42,794 nt of DNA from Acidimicrobiales bacterium (GTDB lineage: Bacteria > Actinomycetota > Acidimicrobiia > Acidimicrobiales > Ilumatobacteraceae): positions 1 to 42,794 of the forward strand of contig CANIBN010000003.1 in NCBI GenBank assembly GCA_947465505.1. Reading direction: 5' to 3'. The notes below the pieces were generated by a model. The model searched no databases. It was not told where the DNA came from and saw only the letters and a list, made by a program, of their open reading frames with translations. A program made the position numbers and the translations under genes. Positions 35,375-42,794 of the stretch are shown piece after piece. Each line of letters begins with the position of its first letter. Positions within the stretch are counted from its first letter, which is position 1.

Positions 35375-36793
35375 TTAGGCCCGGCCGCGGTAGGTGGCGC
35401 GGGCGCCTGAGGAGTCCTTGTTGAGGCGCTTGGAGAGGTGCAGACCCTCGAGCACGAACTCCACGGCACTGGCCAGTCCGGCGGGCGACGTGTCGGCTCC
35501 GGCGAGTGTTTTCACCGGTGCCTGCAACGCCGGTACCTGTGCGAGCAGTTCTGCCTCGTCAACGGACGAAACGTCCTCACCCACGTGGGCGACCACACCC
35601 TCCTCGAAGGCGGCGACGACGTCTCGGACCTGATCGAAGGGCAGTCGGTCCTTGAACACGGCGAGGACGGCCTGCCGGAGGAGGTTCTCGACAATGGCTC
35701 CCTCGCGGCCCTCCTCCAGTGCCTCGATCTCCACCTTGCCGAGCGTGGATGCGGGCAGTGCCTCGAGGTCACAGACACGGGGGACGACGTCGCGTTCCCC
35801 GGAGTGCAGAGCACGGCGCAGCGCGTTTGCGCAGAGCACCTCATAGTTCGCCACGCTGAGACGGACACTGACGCCACTTCGCTGATTGACGTTGGGACTC
35901 GTACGCGCCAGTTGGGAGAACGTGGCGATGACGTCCTCGAGGTAATCGGGCACTCGAACAGCGACGTCACCAACGCTTGGCTGACGTGCTTCCTGCCGGA
36001 TAATGGTGACCTCGGTGCTCGCCTCAAGCGGGTAGTGCGTACGGATCTGGCTGCCGAAGCGGTCCTTCAGCGGGGTGATGATGCGGCCGCGATTCGTGTA
36101 GTCGTCAGGGTTTGCCGAGGCGACCAGCAGAACGTCGAGTGGCAGGCGGATCTTGTAGCCGCGTACCTGCACGTCGCGCTCCTCCAGCACGTTGAGCAGA
36201 CCGACCTGGATGCGCTCCGACAGGTCGGGCAGTTCGTTGATGGCAAAGATGCCGCGGTTCGTGCGGGGCACGAGTCCGTAGTGGAGCGTGAGTTCGTCAG
36301 ACAGGTAGCGACCCTCGGCCACCTTGATGGGATCAACCTCTCCGATGAGATCGGCGATCGATGTGTCCGGGGTGGCCAGCTTCTCGCCGAACCGGTCGCT
36401 GCGGTGCACCCACTCGATGGGGGTTGCCTCGCCCTCGAACGCGACGAGGTCGCGTGCATGCTTTGACACAGGGTTGTACGGATCGTCGTTGATCTCGGAT
36501 CCGGCAACGATGGGCATCCACTCATCAAGCAGGCCAGTGAGCGACCGAATCATGCGGGTCTTGGCCTGTCCGCGCTCGCCGAGGAAGATCACGTCGTGCC
36601 CAGCGAGAATTGCGTTCTCCAACTGCGGCATCACGGTGTGCTCATAGCCGAGCACCCCCTCAAACAGCGGCTCTCCCGCAGAGATCTTCGCAACGGCGTT
36701 CTTGCGGATCTCCTCCTTCACGGGCAACGACTTCCAGCCGGATGCCTGAAGCGCGCCGAGCGTGCTGGGGAGGTTTGCGGGGACGTGTGCCAT
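35375..36793 (-). CDS. AAA+ ATPase, magnesium chelatase/MoxR-type
   Basis: VIFLGERGQAKTRMIRSLTGLLDEW, GIFAINELPDLSERIQVGLLNVLEERDVQVRGYKIRLPLDVLLVASANPDDYTNRG. Confidence 0.9.
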   Translation of the reverse strand: MAHVPANLPSTLGALQASGWKSLPVKEEIRKNAVAKISAGEPLFEGVLGYEHTVMPQLENAILAGHDVIFLGERGQAKTRMIRSLTGLLDEWMPIVAGSEINDDPYNPVSKHARDLVAFEGEATPIEWVHRSDRFGEKLATPDTSIADLIGEVDPIKVAEGRYLSDELTLHYGLVPRTNRGIFAINELPDLSERIQVGLLNVLEERDVQVRGYKIRLPLDVLLVASANPDDYTNRGRIITPLKDRFGSQIRTHYPLEASTEVTIIRQEARQPSVGDVAVRVPDYLEDVIATFSQLARTSPNVNQRSGVSVRLSVANYEVLCANALRRALHSGERDVVPRVCDLEALPASTLGKVEIEALEEGREGAIVENLLRQAVLAVFKDRLPFDQVRDVVAAFEEGVVAHVGEDVSSVDEAELLAQVPALQAPVKTLAGADTSPAGLASAVEFVLEGLHLSKRLNKDSSGARATYRGRA

Positions 36794-36854
36794 GGGCGTG
36801 ACCCTATCGGTTCGACGCTGGGGCGTCACCGGCGGCAACGAGCGTCAGCCAGCG

Positions 36855-37595
36855 TCAGCGCTGCAGTTTCTCGCGGAAGAAGTCCAGCACCCGCCGCACG
36901 CCGTCCTCCACCCGTTGTTCGGTGACAACGCTGTGGTCCTTCTTCGAACTGCTCGGGTACTCAACGGCGATGAAGCCGTCGCCGAGTTCCCTGCGCAGCG
37001 TGTCAAAGCGCGTACCCACCAACTTGTCCTGGTCGAAACGCAGGCCGAGCACCTGGCACCCGTCGGCAACTCGCTGTTTCACCGTGGCGAGATCGCTGAC
37101 GGACAGATTGATGTCTGCTGCCCGCTGCGTACCGACGGCGAACGGGAGTGACGGTTGACTGAGCACCGGGGCGACGACGTGACCGTTCACCATCATCCCG
37201 AGGGCGAAACCCCCGCTGAAACACATGCCGATGGCGCCGACACCCGGGCCACCACACTGCTCGTGCACGTCACGGGCCAGGTCCTGCAGAAACCCGGTGA
37301 TCGCTGAGGTCTCACCGGTGGCCCACGTGGTGAACTCCCGTGCCACGCAAATCTTCGTCATCGACTGCAACAGGTAGCGCTGCGACAGTTCCTTGCCGGG
37401 CTCACCGACGAGCGACGGCATGACCACCGTGAAGCCGGCATCAACCACTTCGTTCGCGAACCCGATGACCTTCGGCGTGATGCCCGGGATCTCGTGAATG
37501 ACGATGACGCCAGGACCGCGACCGCGCGTGTACGTGGCGCGTGTAATACCGCCGCCGGTGAAGGAGTCGAGGGTCCAATCAGCCAGCAGCGACAT
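36855..37595 (-). CDS. Dienelactone hydrolase family protein
   Basis: GVIVIHEIPGITPKVIGFANEVVDAGFTVVMPSLVG, VGAIGMCFSGGFALGM. Confidence 0.9.
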   Translation of the reverse strand: MSLLADWTLDSFTGGGITRATYTRGRGPGVIVIHEIPGITPKVIGFANEVVDAGFTVVMPSLVGEPGKELSQRYLLQSMTKICVAREFTTWATGETSAITGFLQDLARDVHEQCGGPGVGAIGMCFSGGFALGMMVNGHVVAPVLSQPSLPFAVGTQRAADINLSVSDLATVKQRVADGCQVLGLRFDQDKLVGTRFDTLRRELGDGFIAVEYPSSSKKDHSVVTEQRVEDGVRRVLDFFREKLQR

Positions 37596-37600
37596 AGTGG

Positions 37601-38623
37601 TTACCGAAGGTTCTTCAGCAGCTCGAGTGCCCAGTCGACGCGAGTATCGACGGAGTTCTTCATGCTCTCCATGTCGGGGAGCTCGTCGGCCATTGCGCCG
37701 TTCAGATAACGGGCGTAGACACCTTCACCGATCACCGCAAGGCGATACGCAGAGAATGCTCGGTAGTAGGCAATCTGGCTGACGTCTCGACCGGTCTTCT
37801 GTGCGTACCGCTCCACGAGTTCGCTGTAGTACGGGAACCCCTCGATGCCGGTGGGGTCGTTGCCGCCCACGAGTTCGTCGCCCGGGTCACGCCAGTAGAT
37901 GCCGATGTAACCAAGGTCTGCAAGCGGATCGCCGAGCGTGCACAGTTCCCAGTCGAGGACGCCGACGATCTTGCCGGCGGCGGTGTCGGTAAGGCAGTTG
38001 CCGAAGCGATAGTCGCCGTGCGCGATGGAAGCGCCTTGCTGCACGGGCATGTGGTCCTGCAGTTTCTTCACGAGTACCTCCATGGTGGGCATCTCGCGCG
38101 TCTTGCTGTTCGCCCACTGCGTCGTCCAGCGCTTCAACTGGCGCTCGATGTAACTGTCGCGCCGGGCCAGGTCGCCGAGGCCGATCGCGTCGACGTCAGC
38201 GGCGTGCAGGTCGGCGAGTACGTCGATGAGATCGAACGATGCCGCACGTCGGTTCTCGAGCGACATCACCGATGCCTTCTCGGGCGAGTCGAGCACCGTT
38301 CCCTCGACGAACGACATTACGTAGAACGGCGCACCGTTCACCTCGACGTCGGTGCAGAGCCCCAGCGTTCGCGGAACCGGAACGGGGGTCTTACCGACCG
38401 CCGTGATGAGACGGTGCTCGCGGGCCATGTCGTGTGCCGTAGCCAGCACGTGACCGAGCGGCGGTCGGCGCAGCACGAACCTCGTGCCCTGCGCATCGGC
38501 ACCCCGATAGGTGACGTTGGAGCGCCCACCGGCGATCAGTTCGAAGGTGTACGGACCGCTCAGGCTCTCGACGTTGGCGTCGAGCCAGGCAGTGACCTTT
38601 GGTTCATCGATTCCCAGTACCAC
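37601..38623 (-). CDS. Aminoglycoside phosphotransferase-like (APH) family protein
   Basis: LIAGGRSNVTYRGADAQGTRFVLRRPPLG, SIAHGDYRFGNCLTDTAAGKIVGVLDWELCTLGDPLADLGYIGIYW; GTG start inferred at 38623. Confidence 0.88.
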   Translation of the reverse strand: MVLGIDEPKVTAWLDANVESLSGPYTFELIAGGRSNVTYRGADAQGTRFVLRRPPLGHVLATAHDMAREHRLITAVGKTPVPVPRTLGLCTDVEVNGAPFYVMSFVEGTVLDSPEKASVMSLENRRAASFDLIDVLADLHAADVDAIGLGDLARRDSYIERQLKRWTTQWANSKTREMPTMEVLVKKLQDHMPVQQGASIAHGDYRFGNCLTDTAAGKIVGVLDWELCTLGDPLADLGYIGIYWRDPGDELVGGNDPTGIEGFPYYSELVERYAQKTGRDVSQIAYYRAFSAYRLAVIGEGVYARYLNGAMADELPDMESMKNSVDTRVDWALELLKNLR

Positions 38624-38690
38624 GGGGTGAACCGTAGCCCTCCCCGGGGTCCGGTTAGAATACGGATCACGCGGGCGGCGGATCCCCACC

Positions 38691-39938
38691 ATGAAACGCG
38701 CCCTCACTCTGCTCCTCACCGCTGCCCTGCTTGCGGCCGCCACCCTCGGCCTGTCTGCGGGTGTGAGCACTGCGTGGAGCGCCGTCGGCCGCACGGAGGC
38801 CAAGAAGGACCCGGCAGACCCCCAGACCAAGCGGGACAAGGTTCGGCGCCAGCGAGCGGCCTCCGCGGCCAAACTCGACGCACTGAAGGCCGACGCCGAT
38901 CAGGTAGACCGTGCCATCGCTGATCTCGAGGCCAACACCAAGTCCCGCCAGTCCGAACTGGCCGCGGCGAAATCCGCCGAGGAACAGGCGGCCAAGAACG
39001 TGGCCGACGCCCAGGCCGAGGTGGACGCCGTCTCAGCCCGAATCGGCACGCTGGCCCAAGCAACCAAGAAGGCGGCGATCCTCGCCTTCACCTCGGGCGG
39101 AGAGTCGGAACTGTTCTCGAGCATGTTGACCGGCGGCTCGAACCAGGCGCCGTCGCAGGACCTGTACTACAACCTTGCCGTCGGCGACCTCCAGGGTGCG
39201 CTCAACGAACTCGAGGCCGCCCAGCACCAACTGCAGCGAGCCAAGGCCAAGGCCGAACGTGCGGCGCAGGCCGCCACAAAGCGCCGCCAGCGTGTTGAGC
39301 AGAAGATCGAGGACCTGAACACCGCCATCGCCCAGCAGGAACAATTGGGCTCATCCCTCGAGAACCGCTTCGAGGACGCGCTTGCCGAAGCCGAAGGGCT
39401 TGCCGAACTGGACTCCGCGTTGAGCAAGCAAATCTCCCAGCGGGAGAAGGCCATCATTGCCCGAGCGCGGGCCGCTGGGATCAAGGGCGCCACCGTGGAC
39501 AAGAAGGGCAAGATCAAGGTGCCGGTCATCCCCACGTCAGCCAACGGACTCGTCCGGGTGAACGGGGTGCTCATGGACCGCAGCATCGGCAACGCGTTTG
39601 CCCGTCTGGTCGCCGAGGCGGCGGCGGACGGCATCAATCTCACGGGTGGTGGCTATCGGTCGGCGCAGGCCCAGATCAACCTCCGCCGCGGCAACTGCGG
39701 CCCCACCGATTACGACATCTGGGAACGGCCGCCGTCGGAGTGCAGTCCGCCGGCCGCACGCCCGGGGCATTCGCTCCACGAGAAGGGCCTTGCCATCGAC
39801 GTCCGCTGCAACGGCCGCCTCATCAGCCGCTATTCGGATCCGTGCTTTGCGTGGATGGCCGAGCACGCCCCGAAAGTGGGGCTGCACAATGACGTCACGC
39901 ACCGCGAGGCGTGGCACTGGTCAATCAACGGCAACTAG
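38691..39938 (+). CDS. Secreted coiled-coil protein with C-terminal M15/VanY-like carboxypeptidase domain
   Basis: Signal peptide, long Ala/Lys/Gln coiled coil, C-terminal GGGYRSAQAQINLRRGNCG..SLHEKGLAIDVRCNG..HREAWHWSIN. Confidence 0.85.
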   Translation: MKRALTLLLTAALLAAATLGLSAGVSTAWSAVGRTEAKKDPADPQTKRDKVRRQRAASAAKLDALKADADQVDRAIADLEANTKSRQSELAAAKSAEEQAAKNVADAQAEVDAVSARIGTLAQATKKAAILAFTSGGESELFSSMLTGGSNQAPSQDLYYNLAVGDLQGALNELEAAQHQLQRAKAKAERAAQAATKRRQRVEQKIEDLNTAIAQQEQLGSSLENRFEDALAEAEGLAELDSALSKQISQREKAIIARARAAGIKGATVDKKGKIKVPVIPTSANGLVRVNGVLMDRSIGNAFARLVAEAAADGINLTGGGYRSAQAQINLRRGNCGPTDYDIWERPPSECSPPAARPGHSLHEKGLAIDVRCNGRLISRYSDPCFAWMAEHAPKVGLHNDVTHREAWHWSINGN

Positions 39939-39964
39939 CCGGATGCGGGCCCGCTTCAGGATCT

Positions 39965-40005
39965 CCGGTCGGCCGCTGCGGAGGGGGGTAGCTGCGGCCG
40001 ACCGG
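39965..40005 (+). terminator. Stem-loop downstream of the M15 peptidase gene
   Basis: ccggtcggccgc (39965-39976) / gcggccgaccgg (39994-40005), perfect 12-bp arms. Confidence 0.6.
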
Positions 40006-40076
40006 ACGAACCTAAGGGGTATGACAGGTAGAACGACCCCTACCGCTGGCTTATTCCCGGCCGTAGCGTTCTTTCC

Positions 40077-40286
40077 ATGAGCGAACTGCGATTCCAGGTT
40101 CCCGGGATGACCTGCGGGCACTGTGTCAATGCCGTGAGGACTGAACTGACGGGCGTCGCCGGGGTGGACTCCGTGGAGGTCGACCTCGATTCCAAGCAGG
40201 TGGTCGTGCACGGCTCGGCGGTCGACCTGCAGGCCATCCTCGCCGCGGTCGACGAGGCCGGGTATGAAGCCGTCGGCATCTCCTGA
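40077..40286 (+). CDS. copZ: Heavy-metal (copper) chaperone, HMA domain
   Basis: LRFQVPGMTCGHCVNAVRTELTGVAGVDSVEVDLDSKQVVVHG. Confidence 0.9.
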   Translation: MSELRFQVPGMTCGHCVNAVRTELTGVAGVDSVEVDLDSKQVVVHGSAVDLQAILAAVDEAGYEAVGIS

Positions 40287-42561
40287 GGCTGCCGATTCCC
40301 CCGATGCTGTCCTGACGGCATCCGAGCCCGTTGATGCGCGGGTACACCTCAGCGTGTCGGGCATGACGTGTGCTGCCTGCGCGCTGCGTATCGAGAAGAA
40401 ACTCAACAAGCTGGAGGGCGTCTCGGCGTCCGTCAACTATGCAACCGAGAAGGCGAGTGTCGCGTTCGACGCAACACGCATCGGGCCTGACGAGCTCATC
40501 GCTGTCATCGAGGCAACCGGCTACGGCGCAACGCTCCCGGCGCCCGTGCGAAGCGCGTCGGATGACAAGCAGCCTGATGGTTCGGTCGAACGTGCGCGCA
40601 GCCTGCAGCGCCGACTCATCGTGTCGACAGTGTTCGGCCTACCCGTGCTCATCATCTCGATGGTGTCGCCGCTGCAGTTCTCCTACTGGCAGTGGGTCTG
40701 CCTTGGACTGTCGGCGCCGGTTGCCAGTTGGGGTGCATGGCCGTTCCACCGTGCGGCGTTCGTCAACCTGCGCCACCGGGCGACGACGATGGACACGCTC
40801 ATCAGTGTCGGCGTCCTGTCGGCGTTTCTGTGGTCGCTGTGGGCACTCATTTTCGGCCATGCCGGCATGGCCGACATGAAGATGGGCTTCTCGTTCAAGG
40901 TCGATCGTGCTGCGGGCACGGAGCACATCTACCTCGAGGTGGCCTCCGCCGTCGTGGTGTTCATCCTTGCTGGTCGCTATTTCGAGGCGCGCGCGAAGTC
41001 ACGCGCGGGCTCTGCGCTGCGCGCACTCGTTGCTCTCGGGGCAAAGGACGTGTCGCTGCTTCGACCCGACGGGCAAGAGGTGCGCGTCCCTGTCGAGGAA
41101 CTGGTTGTCGGTCAGCGATTCGTCGTACGCCCCGGCGAGAAGATCGCCACCGACGGTCTCATCGAATCGGGTGAGTCGGCAGTGGACCAGTCGCTCGTCA
41201 CCGGCGAGAGCGTCCCGGTAGATGTGGGCCCCGGGCACGCGGTGATCGGCGCAACGGTCAACACCAGCGGACTCCTCACGGTGCGGGCCACTCGTGTGGG
41301 GGGCGACACCGCCCTTGCCCAGATGGCGCGTCTCGTCGAGGCGGCACAGTCTGGCAAAGCTCCGGTTCAGCGCCTTGCGGATCGCGTTGCGGGTGTCTTC
41401 GTGCCGGTCGTCATTGCACTGTCTCTCGCCACGCTCACGTTTTGGTGGGTGAAGGACGGCAGCGCAACCAACGCGTTTACCGCAGCGGTCGCCGTGCTCA
41501 TTATCGCCTGCCCCTGTGCGCTTGGCCTGGCAACACCAACAGCGCTGCTCGTCGGAACGGGCCGCGGCGCGCAGCTCGGAATCCTCATCAAGGGGCCTGA
41601 GGTGCTGGAGAGTACGCGCACTGTGGACACGGTGGTGCTCGACAAGACAGGGACGGTGACGACCGGCCGCATGAGTCTGCACGGTGTGGTGGTGGGCGCT
41701 GGGACCGACGAAGTGGGAGCACTGCGCCGTGCCGGTGCAGTGGAATCCGGGTCCGAGCACCCCATTGCGCAAGCCATTGCCACCGCCGCTCGCGAGCGCA
41801 CGGGTGAACTGCCCTCACCCACCTCGTTCGAGAACGTGCCGGGGTTGGGCGTGCGTGCGCAGGTAGACGGCCACACGGTTGCCGTCGGCAGGCTGCGCTG
41901 GTTCGTCTCCCTCGGGTGGACGGTTGATGACACCCTTGCCCGGCAGTCGCTCACTGAGGAAGCGCACGGGCGCACCGTGGTCGCCGCCGGTTGGGACGGT
42001 GCCGTCACCGCGCTGCTCGTGGTGAGCGACACCGTGAAGCCCACCAGCAGGGAGGCCATCGCATCGCTGCGCTCACTGGGGCTTGCCCCCGTGCTCCTCA
42101 CCGGCGACAACGAGGCAACCGCGCGGGCAGTCGCAGCCGAGGTCGGGATCGACGAGGTCATTTCTCAGGTGCTGCCGAGCGACAAGGTCGCCGTGGTGCA
42201 AGGACTGCAGGATGCCGGCCGCGTGGTTGCCATGATCGGTGACGGGGTTAACGATGCCGCTGCACTCGCCCAGGCCGATCTCGGTATTGCGATGGGCACC
42301 GGCACGGACGTCGCCATCGAGGCGTCGGACCTCACGCTGGTGAGCGGCGACCTTCGCTCCGCCGCCGTTGCGGTTCGGCTCTCACGGCGCACTCTTGCGA
42401 TCATCAAGGGCAACCTGTTCTGGGCCTTCGCCTACAACGTTGCGGCGCTGCCGCTCGCTGCGGCTGGCTTGCTCAATCCCGTGATTGCGGGCTTTGCGAT
42501 GGCCGGCTCCAGCGTGTTCGTGGTGTCGAACAGCCTCCGCCTCCGCCGCTTCCGCCCCTAA
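40264..42561 (+). CDS. copA: Copper-translocating P1B-type ATPase
   Basis: HMA GMTCAACALRIEKKLNKL, TGESVPVD, CPC motif IACPCALGLATPTALLVGTGRGAQLGILIKGPEVLE, DKTGTVT, SEHPIAQAI, MIGDGVNDAAALAQADLGIAMGTGTDVAIE. Confidence 0.96.
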   Translation: MKPSASPEAADSPDAVLTASEPVDARVHLSVSGMTCAACALRIEKKLNKLEGVSASVNYATEKASVAFDATRIGPDELIAVIEATGYGATLPAPVRSASDDKQPDGSVERARSLQRRLIVSTVFGLPVLIISMVSPLQFSYWQWVCLGLSAPVASWGAWPFHRAAFVNLRHRATTMDTLISVGVLSAFLWSLWALIFGHAGMADMKMGFSFKVDRAAGTEHIYLEVASAVVVFILAGRYFEARAKSRAGSALRALVALGAKDVSLLRPDGQEVRVPVEELVVGQRFVVRPGEKIATDGLIESGESAVDQSLVTGESVPVDVGPGHAVIGATVNTSGLLTVRATRVGGDTALAQMARLVEAAQSGKAPVQRLADRVAGVFVPVVIALSLATLTFWWVKDGSATNAFTAAVAVLIIACPCALGLATPTALLVGTGRGAQLGILIKGPEVLESTRTVDTVVLDKTGTVTTGRMSLHGVVVGAGTDEVGALRRAGAVESGSEHPIAQAIATAARERTGELPSPTSFENVPGLGVRAQVDGHTVAVGRLRWFVSLGWTVDDTLARQSLTEEAHGRTVVAAGWDGAVTALLVVSDTVKPTSREAIASLRSLGLAPVLLTGDNEATARAVAAEVGIDEVISQVLPSDKVAVVQGLQDAGRVVAMIGDGVNDAAALAQADLGIAMGTGTDVAIEASDLTLVSGDLRSAAVAVRLSRRTLAIIKGNLFWAFAYNVAALPLAAAGLLNPVIAGFAMAGSSVFVVSNSLRLRRFRP

Positions 42562-42570
42562 CCCCCTCTC

Positions 42571-42619
42571 GTTCTCGGTCCCCAAACTGCACGTTTTGAG
42601 CGTTTTCGAGACCGAGAAC
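42571..42619. repeat. 49-bp palindrome-ended repeat, copy 1
   Basis: gttctcggtccccaaactgcacgttttgagcgttttcgagaccgagaac; terminal inverted repeat gttctcggtc/gaccgagaac. Confidence 0.9.
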
Positions 42620-42633
42620 GCAGGTGTCTGTTT

Positions 42634-42682
42634 GTTCTCGGTCCCCAAACTGCACGTTTTGAGCGTTTTCGGGACCGAGAAC
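42634..42682. repeat. 49-bp palindrome-ended repeat, copy 2
   Basis: gttctcggtccccaaactgcacgttttgagcgttttcgggaccgagaac; one base different from copy 1, 14-nt spacer between them. Confidence 0.9.
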
Positions 42683-42794
42683 AACGGGGATTTCCGGACG
42701 GAGACGGTCGTGCACCCAGTAGGGGTATGGACCTACAACCACTTCGCGCCTGCGCGAACGCTCAACACGGTGTCATCGCCTTCTCCCAAGCCAA

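Noticed and set aside
40010-40060. aaggggtatgacaggtagaacgacccctacc as a CsoR-type copper operator upstream of copZ
   Set aside because: Only short GGGGT/ACCCC arms around a non-matching centre, in the opposite arrangement to typical CsoR sites; could be chance.
42571-42682. Possible CRISPR array
   Set aside because: Only two repeats with a 14-nt spacer, 49-bp repeat length with terminal inverted repeats, and no cas genes in the window.
1-42794. Transposases, integrases, prophage genes, tRNA or rRNA genes
   Set aside because: None recognised on reading the ORFs and intergenic sequence; no evidence for recent mobile-element insertion of the island.

Overview
High-GC actinobacterial-type window (an Acidimicrobiia-like origin is a guess only). 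About 28 kb (196-28108, all minus strand) forms a phosphate-metabolism island. It contains (1) a pst1 operon: pstS-pstC-pstA-pstB-phoU-senX3-like kinase-regX3-like regulator; (2) a second pst locus (23671-13346) in which small membrane protein, pstC2, pstA2, membrane-anchored pstS2, an 880-aa PBP-like exported protein, two small exported proteins, a sortase-fold protein and pstB2 are joined largely by 1-4 nt stop/start overlaps; (3) a surface-protein block (secreted PstS-like protein, Fn3/WxL-like protein, DUF916-like protein, membrane protein, tyrosine-phosphatase family protein); and (4) ppk1. The main novelty candidate is this envelope-associated second Pst system. It combines a sortase homolog that appears to have lost its catalytic His, Cys and Arg, and a family of four exported proteins sharing an undescribed (to my knowledge) two-cysteine 'CPGD...GEYWIGVACT...YW' domain. 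11-nt-phased GTTCAC/GGTCAC repeats resembling actinobacterial PHO boxes precede the key transcription units. The right part (28-42.8 kb) holds mostly housekeeping or accessory genes: two WhiB proteins, TatA, glutamate formimidoyltransferase-like, macrodomain, VWA and MoxR-type ATPase, class III cyclase coupled to a GH1-like protein lacking both catalytic Glu, cold-shock protein, DLH, APH, M15 peptidase, CopZ/CopA, and a pair of 49-bp palindrome-ended repeats. All calls come from reading the sequence and supplied ORFs; no database search was run.
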